A DNA stretch of 5,780 nucleotides from RYN-433 sp036558265 (GTDB taxonomy: Bacteria > Planctomycetota > Phycisphaerae > Tepidisphaerales > Tepidisphaeraceae), in NCBI GenBank assembly GCA_036558265.1, contig DATBFY010000224.1:1-5780 (forward strand). The letters run 5' to 3'. Position 1 is the first letter of the stretch, and every line of letters starts with the position of its first letter. The translations under genes and the position numbers were made by a program. This document shows positions 1 to 4,909 of the stretch, in pieces. Under the pieces are notes generated by a model, which saw nothing but the letters and a program-made list of their open reading frames with translations, had not been told where the DNA came from and made no database searches.

Positions 1-71
1 CGACCGGCGACATGTTCACCAACCCGAAGGATTCGCGCACGGAGGCCTTTATCAGCGGCCGCTTCGGCTGA
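1..71 (+). CDS. pstB: Phosphate ABC transporter ATP-binding protein PstB, C-terminal end (partial)
   Basis: The window opens inside a reading frame that ends at the TGA at 69-71. The 22 complete codons read TGDMFTNPKDSRTEAFISGRFG. This matches the conserved tail of PstB, which typically runs G-x-MF-x-NP-x(4)-TE-x-YI-x-GRFG at the very end of the protein. PstB is the cytoplasmic ATPase of the PstSCAB high-affinity phosphate importer. The Walker and signature motifs lie upstream of the window and cannot be checked. The assignment is supported by phoU, phoB and phoR following directly on the same strand, the common order of Pho loci. The call rests on a short tail plus context, but the tail is distinctive. 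Confidence 0.88.
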   Translation, partial: TGDMFTNPKDSRTEAFISGRFG

Positions 72-77
72 TCCTGG

Positions 78-115
78 TCTCGCGCTTCTCGCTACTGACT
101 TCTCGCTTGTTTCGC
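78..115 (+). repeat. Short degenerate TCTCGC repeat in the pstB-phoU gap
   Basis: The 44-base gap between the pstB stop and the phoU ATG consists largely of the hexamer TCTCGC at 78-83, 87-92 and 101-106, followed by the variant TTTCGC at 110-115. The spacings are 9, 14 and 9 bases, and the last unit abuts the phoU ATG. The stretch is pyrimidine-rich and has no Shine-Dalgarno-like sequence. What it does is unknown. It may be a non-functional low-complexity spacer or a leader that affects phoU translation. Confidence 0.5.
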
Positions 116-808
116 ATGCGACACTTCCACGAACAACTTCAGGACGTCCTCAAGCAGATCACGCTGATGGGCGCGCTCACGGACTCGATGATCAGCCTGG
201 CGATGCGCGCCCTCGTCGAGCGGGACGAGTCCCTCGTGGACGAGGTCTACCGCCGCGAGGACGAGGTCAACGCCCTGCAGGTTCACGTCGACGAGCAGGT
301 CGTCGAGCTGACGGCGACGCAGCAGCCCGTCGGCAAGGACCTGCGGTTCCTGTTCACCGCGACCAAGATCGTGACGGACCTGGAGCGCATCGCCGACCAG
401 GCCAAGAACATCTGCCAGAGCGCGCACTGGGTGCTGGCGCAACCGCCGCTCAAGCCGATGGTGGACCTGCCGATCATGGCGGAGATCGCCCAGCGGATGG
501 TCAAGGACGCGCTGACCGCCGTCATCGAGCGGGACGTGCCGCTCGCGGAGCGGATCATCCGGGAAGAGTCCAAGGTGGACGCGTTCCGCGACCAGATCTT
601 CCGCACCCTGCTCACGTACATGATGGCCGACCCCGGCACGATCCAGCGGGCGCTGTCGCTGATCCTGATTTCGAGAAATATCGAGCGAATTGGCGACCAC
701 GCGACTAATATTGCGGAGGAAGCGATCTACATCGTTCAGGGTCGCGACATCCGGCACGCCGCCGCCGCCGCCGCCACAAATGTCAACACCGACAAAGGAG
801 CCGCTTGA
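116..808 (+). CDS. phoU: Phosphate signalling protein PhoU
   Basis: This encodes a 230-residue protein of normal PhoU length (roughly 215-240). PhoU is a cytoplasmic, all-helical protein of two similar three-helix bundles. It connects the Pst transporter to the PhoR kinase and keeps the Pho response off when phosphate is plentiful. The two metal-binding helix motifs typical of the family are visible and symmetrically placed: DLERIAD at residues 88-94, and IERIGDHATNI at 189-199. The N-terminus (MRHFHEQLQDVLKQITLMG) matches the usual first helix. I chose the ATG at 116 because it gives this standard start; an in-frame TTG at 107 would add only three residues. The C-terminus ends in a tail with six alanines encoded by six GCC triplets (758-775), outside the conserved fold. 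Codons ATT, AGA, AAT and ACT cluster at about 668-715, unlike the GC-rich remainder. The gene lies between pstB and phoB, fitting the Pho operon. Confidence 0.95.
   Translation: MRHFHEQLQDVLKQITLMGALTDSMISLAMRALVERDESLVDEVYRREDEVNALQVHVDEQVVELTATQQPVGKDLRFLFTATKIVTDLERIADQAKNICQSAHWVLAQPPLKPMVDLPIMAEIAQRMVKDALTAVIERDVPLAERIIREESKVDAFRDQIFRTLLTYMMADPGTIQRALSLILISRNIERIGDHATNIAEEAIYIVQGRDIRHAAAAAATNVNTDKGAA
794..800 (+). promoter_or_regulatory. Shine-Dalgarno-like AAAGGAG at the phoU-phoB junction
   Basis: AAAGGAG lies within the last codons of phoU, four bases before a TTG at 805-807 whose last two bases are shared with the phoU TGA stop (806-808). This is the only strong ribosome-binding sequence I noticed near any gene start in the window. 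It could support coupled translation of phoB from the TTG, adding 16 residues to the N-terminus. It could also be coincidence, because the bases encode Lys-Gly in the variable PhoU tail. The spacing of four bases is slightly short. Confidence 0.35.
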
Positions 809-810
809 CG

Positions 811-846
811 CAACTACTGGCAACGAAAAACTGGCAGCTAACAACT
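811..846 (+). repeat. Short degenerate ACTGGCAAC repeat in the phoU-phoB gap
   Basis: The gap before the phoB ATG contains ACTGGCAAC at 816-824 and ACTGGCAGC at 830-838. Both are flanked by CAACT-type copies, at 811-815 and 842-846. The stretch is richer in A and T than the genes on either side. If phoB starts at the TTG at 805, this repeat would be translated as LLATKNWQLTT, which has no resemblance to a response-regulator N-terminus. That argues it is a spacer and not coding. Confidence 0.45.
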
Positions 847-852
847 CCCCCA

Positions 853-1554
853 ATGCACAAAGGCACCATCCTCATCATCGACGACGAGAAGGACCTGATC
901 GAGCTGGTCCGGTACAACCTCGAGAAGGACGGCTACGATGCGATCGCCGCCGCCGATGGGCACTCGGGCCTGGAGATCGCGCAGAAGCACAAGCTGGACC
1001 TGATCGTGCTGGACCTGATGATGCCGGGGATGGACGGCCTGGAGGTCTGCCGGCGGCTGCGCGCCGACGGGCGTACCGCGCGGACCCCGATCATCATGCT
1101 GACCGCCAAGGCGACCGAGGCCGACCGGATCGTGGGCCTGGAGCTGGGCGCCGACGACTACGTGACCAAGCCGTTCTCACCGCGCGAGCTGGTCGCCCGC
1201 GTCAAGGCGATCCTTCGCCGCACGACGACGGCGTCGGAGCCCCAGCAGTTGATCCGCCACGGGGACCTGTTGATCGACGTCGCCCGGCACGAGGTGGCGT
1301 ACGGCGGCAAGTCGGTCTCGCTGACGGCGACCGAGTTCCGCATCCTGCACTTCCTGGCGAGCAAGCCCGGGCGGGTGCTCTCGCGGGACGACATCATCGA
1401 CGCCGCCCTGGGGCGCGACGCCAACGTCTTCGACCGAACGATCGACGTGCACATCACCGCCATCCGCCGAAAGCTCGGCAAGGGCGCCGACCAGATCGAG
1501 ACGATCCGCGGATTCGGGTATAAATTCCGCGACACGGCGGCGGCGACGGCGTAA
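853..1554 (+). CDS. phoB: Phosphate regulon response regulator PhoB (OmpR/PhoB family)
   Basis: This is a DNA-binding transcription factor of 233 residues from the ATG at 853, activated by PhoR phosphorylation under phosphate limitation. The receiver domain occupies about residues 4-118. It has the acidic pair D10-D11 (in ILIIDDE), the phospho-acceptor D54 (VLDLMMPGMDG), the switch threonine T84 (IIMLTAKA) and the conserved K106 (YVTKPF). The C-terminal winged-helix domain covers about residues 130-227. It shows the family signatures LTATEFRIL, PGRVLSR, DRTIDVHITAIRRKLG and IRGFGYKF. The ATG at 853 gives the usual short lead (MHKGTILIIDDE). The alternative TTG at 805 overlaps the phoU stop, has a good ribosome-binding sequence and would give 249 residues. 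The gene sits 44 bases after phoU and 87 bases before phoR. The subfamily alone could not separate PhoB from other OmpR-type regulators; the pstB-phoU-phoR context does. Confidence 0.95.
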   Translation: MHKGTILIIDDEKDLIELVRYNLEKDGYDAIAAADGHSGLEIAQKHKLDLIVLDLMMPGMDGLEVCRRLRADGRTARTPIIMLTAKATEADRIVGLELGADDYVTKPFSPRELVARVKAILRRTTTASEPQQLIRHGDLLIDVARHEVAYGGKSVSLTATEFRILHFLASKPGRVLSRDDIIDAALGRDANVFDRTIDVHITAIRRKLGKGADQIETIRGFGYKFRDTAAATA

Positions 1555-1564
1555 CATGGGTGCG

Positions 1565-1636
1565 TGAAACGTGAAGACGTCAAAACGTGAACGTCGTCCG
1601 CCCTCGCCTTTCGCACGTCTCACGGTTCACGTTTCA
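1565..1636. repeat. Inverted and direct AAACGTGAA repeats in the phoB-phoR gap
   Basis: A perfect 11-bp inverted repeat pairs TGAAACGTGAA (1565-1575) with TTCACGTTTCA (1626-1636), with 50 bases between the arms. A shorter inner pair, GACGT (1576-1580) with ACGTC (1615-1619), could extend it. The left arm shares AAACGTGAA (1567-1575) with a direct copy at 1583-1591, so the gap has both tandem and inverted structure. There is no T-tract after it, so it does not look like an intrinsic terminator. It ends five bases before the phoR ATG, where in an mRNA it would occlude the start region. Its function is not known. Confidence 0.5.
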
Positions 1637-1641
1637 GGCTT

Positions 1642-3432
1642 ATGCTCACCTCCCCGTTCTTCCGACGTCTGTTCCTGCCATACCTGCTGCTGATCAGCGC
1701 CGCGACGGCGGTCGTCGGGCTGGTCGCGGGCACGACGCTTTACACCAGCTACGTCAACCAGCAGACGCAGTCGCTGCGGGATAACCTTCGCCTGGTCTGC
1801 AACGCCCTGGCGCCCAAGCTGTCGGGGGCCGAGCGCGTCCCGGACGACCTGGAGCCCACCGTGAAGAAGGTCGGCTCGACGATCGGAAACCGCATCACCG
1901 TGATCCGGGCCGACGGCGTGGTCCTTGCCGACAGCGAGGCGGATCCGTCGCGCATGGAGAATCACGCCCATCGTCCGGAGTTCATGGACGCCATGAGCCT
2001 GGGCGAGGGAACGTCGTCGCGCCCCAGCGACACGATCAAGACCGACCTGCTCTACCTGGCGCGGCCGGTGCAGGACCTGGATGGCCGCGCGGTCACCGAT
2101 GCCGCGGGCCGCCCGTACTACGCCCGCGCCGCGGTTCACCTGGACCAGCTCAACCATCACCTTCACCTGCTCTACGGGGGACTCGCCGGCGCCGCGCTGA
2201 CGGCGATCGTCGTCTCCGGCGTCATCTGCTTTTACTTCGCCCGCCGCCACGCCGAGCCGATCACCGACCTCACCCACTTCGCCGATGCGCTGTCGCGCGG
2301 GGATCTGGGCCGGCGCACGCTGCGCGAGGAGAAAGGGGAGATCGCCACGCTGGCGAGCAGCCTGAACACGATGGCCGAGTCCCTCTCGCGCCTGCTCGAA
2401 CAAAGCAACAAGGATAAGGCCGAGCTGCTGACGATCCTCTCCTCGATGTCGGAGGGGGTCATCGCCACCGACGCGCTCCAGCGGATCATCCTGGTGAACG
2501 ATGCCGCCGGGAAACTCCTGGGCTTCGAAACCCGGCAGGCCGTCGGCAGGCACCTCTGGCAGGTGATCCGCAACGAGCAGATCATCAAGGCCGCCGGCGA
2601 GGTCGTCACCGGGTCGCAACGCAAGCTGATCTCGGTCGGGCCGGTCTCGGCGCGCCACCTGGACGTCACGCTATGCACGTTTCCGGCGAACGGGCGGACC
2701 CTGGGCCTGGTGATCGTCGCCCACGACATCACGCAGTCGTTCCAGTACCAGGAACTGCGGAAGGAATTCGTCGCCAACGTCAGCCACGAGCTGCGCACGC
2801 CGCTGACGGTCATCAAGGGGTTCGTCGAGACGCTCCAGGACGGCGCCTGGCGTGACGAGCGCAAGGCGCCGGAGTACCTGAACACGATTCACCGCCACGC
2901 TGACCAGCTCACGAACCTGGTGAGCGATCTGCTCGAGCTCTCCAAGCTGGAGAGCACGGGACTCTCGCCCCGCCGCTCGCCCGTGGACCTGGGCTTCGTG
3001 ATCCACAAGGCCTGCGAGCTGCTCACCCCCGCCGCCGGACGAAAAAACCAGACGCTGACGACGGACGTCCCCACCGACCTTCCCTCCATCAAGGGCAACG
3101 CCGACTATTTGGAGCGCGCCGTCGCCAACCTGATCGACAACGCGAGCAAGTACACGCCCGAGGGCGGGCACATCGCCGTCGCGGCGCACGCCAACGGGCA
3201 GTTCCTCAGCGTCGAGGTCGCCGACGACGGGATCGGCATCCCCGCCGAGGACCTGCCGCGCATCTTCGAGCGCTTCTATCGCGTGGACCGAAGCCGGAGT
3301 CGCGAAATGGGTGGCACGGGCCTCGGGCTGTCCATCGTCAAGCTTGTCGCCCAGGTCCACGGCGGGCAGATCGAGGTGGACTCAACCCCGGGTAAAGGCT
3401 CGACGTTCAGGCTCAAGCTCCCGATCGGATAA
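1642..3432 (+). CDS. phoR: Phosphate regulon sensor histidine kinase PhoR
   Basis: This is a 596-residue membrane sensor kinase, partner of the adjacent PhoB. A first membrane segment lies at about residues 11-33 and a second at about 177-199, enclosing an extracytoplasmic domain of about 140 residues. That domain has the segment RITVIRADGVVLADSEADP (84-102) followed by MENHAHRPE, typical of the Cache-like sensor domain of Gram-positive-type PhoR. After the second segment come a HAMP linker (about 200-252), a PAS domain (about 258-366, GVIATDALQRIILVNDAA), and the dimerisation domain with the phosphorylated H382 in FVANVSHELRTPL. The ATPase domain follows with the N box N496-LIDN500, the G1 box DDGIGIP (528-534), ERFYRVDRSRS, and the G2 box GGTGLGLSIVK from 557. 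All catalytic residues are intact. The ATG at 1642 is preceded by no Shine-Dalgarno sequence but gives the expected short cytoplasmic lead before the first helix. The length is standard for PAS-containing PhoR. Confidence 0.95.
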   Translation: MLTSPFFRRLFLPYLLLISAATAVVGLVAGTTLYTSYVNQQTQSLRDNLRLVCNALAPKLSGAERVPDDLEPTVKKVGSTIGNRITVIRADGVVLADSEADPSRMENHAHRPEFMDAMSLGEGTSSRPSDTIKTDLLYLARPVQDLDGRAVTDAAGRPYYARAAVHLDQLNHHLHLLYGGLAGAALTAIVVSGVICFYFARRHAEPITDLTHFADALSRGDLGRRTLREEKGEIATLASSLNTMAESLSRLLEQSNKDKAELLTILSSMSEGVIATDALQRIILVNDAAGKLLGFETRQAVGRHLWQVIRNEQIIKAAGEVVTGSQRKLISVGPVSARHLDVTLCTFPANGRTLGLVIVAHDITQSFQYQELRKEFVANVSHELRTPLTVIKGFVETLQDGAWRDERKAPEYLNTIHRHADQLTNLVSDLLELSKLESTGLSPRRSPVDLGFVIHKACELLTPAAGRKNQTLTTDVPTDLPSIKGNADYLERAVANLIDNASKYTPEGGHIAVAAHANGQFLSVEVADDGIGIPAEDLPRIFERFYRVDRSRSREMGGTGLGLSIVKLVAQVHGGQIEVDSTPGKGSTFRLKLPIG

Positions 3433-3484
3433 GGGCAGCCACAGCGGCGCAATAAGGTAAGATGCCCGTCGCTCGCCTCTTCTC

Positions 3485-4801
3485 ATGTCCACGCCCCTCC
3501 TGGTCGCGATCCTCGTGCTGGTGGCCGGCGGGATCGCGCTGGCGTTGCGCATCGACACCCGGCTGGTGCTGGCCCTGGCCGGGGCGGCCCTCTTCGTGGC
3601 AGCGGGACGAATCCCCGACTTCGCCGCCCAGTTCGCCCTCGAGATGGCCAACCCGCGCACCGTCGTGCCGATCTGCTTGGCCTGGGGCTTTGCCCGCATC
3701 CTCAAGCTGACCGAGTGCGACTGTCACCTGGTCCACCTGCTCCTGCGCCCGATGCGCGCCGCCCGCTGGCTGCTCGTGCCCGGCGGCGTCGCCGCCTGCT
3801 TCATCGTCAACACGGCGGTGGTCAGCCAGACCGGCACGGCCTCCATCGTCGGCCCGCTGCTCGTCCCGCTCCTCCTGGCGGCCGGATTCGGACCCGTGAC
3901 GGCCGGCGCTGTCCTGCTGCTGGGCAGTTCCATGGGCGGGGAGCTCTTCAACCCCGGCGCGGTCGAGCTGGCGACGCTCGCGCCTCTGGTCAACCTCTCC
4001 CCCAGGCAGGTCGTCGCCCGCGTGACCCCCGCCAACCTGCTCGCGTGCGGCGTCGCGCTCCTTGTCTTCTGGATCGCGAGCGTCCGCTGGCCCCCGCGCG
4101 CCTTGCCGGATGATGCCACCGCCGCCCCCTGCCCGCCCGCCCCGGCGCCGATCCGGGTGAACCTCATCAAGGCACTCGTCCCCCTGCTGCCGCTGGCGAT
4201 CCTCTTCCTGCTGCCGGCCGCGCGTCATCACCTGCCGCCCCTCTTGCGCCCGCCGGAACTGCCCGGTCACGTCGAGATCCTCGCGGCCATGCTCATCGGC
4301 TCGACTGCCGCCGCCCTGACCGCCCCGAGCTGCGCCAACAAGCTCACCGCCGCCTTCTTTGAGGGGGCCGGCTACGCCTACGCTCACGTCGTCTCGTTCA
4401 TCGTGGTCGCGACCACATTCGCAGCCGGTATCGCCGCCACCGGACTGATCGAACGCGCCGCCGCTCCCCTGGTCCGCGCCCCCGCCGCCCTCACCCTCGC
4501 CAGCGCGATCCTCCCGGGCAGCCTGGCGGTCATCACCGGCACCGGCATCGGCACGGGCGTGCCGCTCATCAAGATCCTGGTCCCCCTTGCAAGCCAATCC
4601 GGCGCCGAGCCGCTTCGCATCGGCACCCTCGTCGCCATCTTCGCCCAGTTCGGCCGCACCAGCAGCCCCGTCGCCCCGGTCGTGATCCTCTGCGCCACCT
4701 TCGCCGGCGTGAAACCCACCCGGCTGTTGTGGCGCGTCGGCCCCGCCCTCCTCGCCGGCGCCACGGTCCTCGTGATCGGAGCCCTCTTCAAATGGATTTG
4801 A
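3485..4801 (+). CDS. dcuC: DcuC-family C4-dicarboxylate transporter (substrate uncertain)
   Basis: This encodes a very hydrophobic inner-membrane protein of 438 residues, slightly shorter than E. coli DcuC (about 460), with roughly 10-12 membrane segments. These include about 5-22, 26-41, 58-73, 96-113, 120-147, 183-200, 228-244, 264-281, 300-322, 335-352 and 417-435. A proline-rich loop at about 201-227 divides the two halves. The second half resembles DcuC most clearly: AAFFEGAGYAYAHVVSFIVVA (289-309), a glycine-rich TGTGIGTG (351-358), then ASQSGAEPLRIGTL and FGRTSSPVAPVV (389-400). E. coli DcuC has TGSGNAP and LGRTLSPVSGVV at the equivalent places. DcuC carries C4-dicarboxylates such as succinate and fumarate in anaerobic enterobacteria. 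Whether this protein uses the same substrates cannot be told from the sequence. The ATG at 3485 leads directly into the first helix; no ribosome-binding sequence is visible. It starts 52 bases after phoR on the same strand, so it may be read through from the Pho operon, but no known functional link requires this. Confidence 0.75.
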   Translation: MSTPLLVAILVLVAGGIALALRIDTRLVLALAGAALFVAAGRIPDFAAQFALEMANPRTVVPICLAWGFARILKLTECDCHLVHLLLRPMRAARWLLVPGGVAACFIVNTAVVSQTGTASIVGPLLVPLLLAAGFGPVTAGAVLLLGSSMGGELFNPGAVELATLAPLVNLSPRQVVARVTPANLLACGVALLVFWIASVRWPPRALPDDATAAPCPPAPAPIRVNLIKALVPLLPLAILFLLPAARHHLPPLLRPPELPGHVEILAAMLIGSTAAALTAPSCANKLTAAFFEGAGYAYAHVVSFIVVATTFAAGIAATGLIERAAAPLVRAPAALTLASAILPGSLAVITGTGIGTGVPLIKILVPLASQSGAEPLRIGTLVAIFAQFGRTSSPVAPVVILCATFAGVKPTRLLWRVGPALLAGATVLVIGALFKWI

Positions 4802-4810
4802 ATGACAGAA

Positions 4811-4875
4811 GCGCCCGTAGCACGGGCGCCCCGCCCGTGACCAAGCTCATTCACGGGCGAGGCGCCCGTGCTACG
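4811..4875. repeat. REP doublet (REPIN-like) palindromic element between convergent genes
   Basis: Two 25-base arms, 4816-4840 and 4851-4875, are inverted copies of each other with a single mismatch (C4831 against A4860). They are separated by a 10-base loop. Each arm is itself a palindrome: CACGGGCG at 4821-4828 pairs with CGCCCGTG at 4832-4839, and CACGGGCG at 4852-4859 pairs with CGCCCGTG at 4863-4870, each with a 3-base loop. A further stem, 4811-4818 with 4822-4829, can form at the left end. Each arm carries GTAG at its outer 5' end (4817-4820; CTAC at 4871-4874). A GTAG-type tetranucleotide before a short hairpin is the hallmark of REP sequences handled by RAYT (Y1-type) transposases. 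Two such units in inverted order form a REPIN or BIME. The element sits in the 108-base gap between the 3' ends of two convergent genes, the typical location. It may also impede transcription from either side, but no T-tract follows. The repeated nature in the genome is inferred. Confidence 0.7.
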
Positions 4876-4909
4876 AGTAACTGGCGCATGCCGTGATCCG
4901 ATTTATCCT

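Noticed and set aside
690..1523. Plus-strand frame (277 codons) overlapping phoU and phoB
   Set aside because: It runs out of frame through two well-supported genes and gives arginine- and proline-rich sequence without motifs.
1627..2658. Minus-strand open frame (343 codons) opposite phoR
   Set aside because: Low-complexity composition with repeated V, D, R, Q and L. It lies entirely over the sensor and PAS regions of an intact phoR, whose own frame has all kinase motifs.
3433..3467. Possible promoter (TAAGAT at 3458-3463) or weak GGGCA/TGCCC hairpin (3433-3437 with 3463-3467) between phoR and the transporter gene
   Set aside because: TAAGAT matches only four of six bases of a -10 box and no -35 box lies at the right distance. 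The hairpin has only 5 bp with a 25-base loop and no T-tract. Neither can be supported from sequence alone.
3462..3710. Small frame from the ATG at 3462, before and overlapping the DcuC-type gene
   Set aside because: The product (RPSWSRSSCWWPAG-like) is a composition artefact in another frame of the transporter. The ATG at 3485 starts directly at the first membrane helix.
4552..4559. Extra CACGGGCG octamer inside the transporter gene
   Set aside because: It lacks the GTAG end and the paired palindrome, and it encodes part of the conserved TGTGIGTG segment, so it is a coding coincidence and not another REP copy.
3413..4597. Long minus-strand open frame (394 codons) opposite the DcuC-type gene
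   Set aside because: The translation is dominated by G, R, D, E and Q with no domain-like pattern. It is the expected antisense shadow of a GC-rich gene, whereas the plus strand gives a clear membrane protein of a known family.
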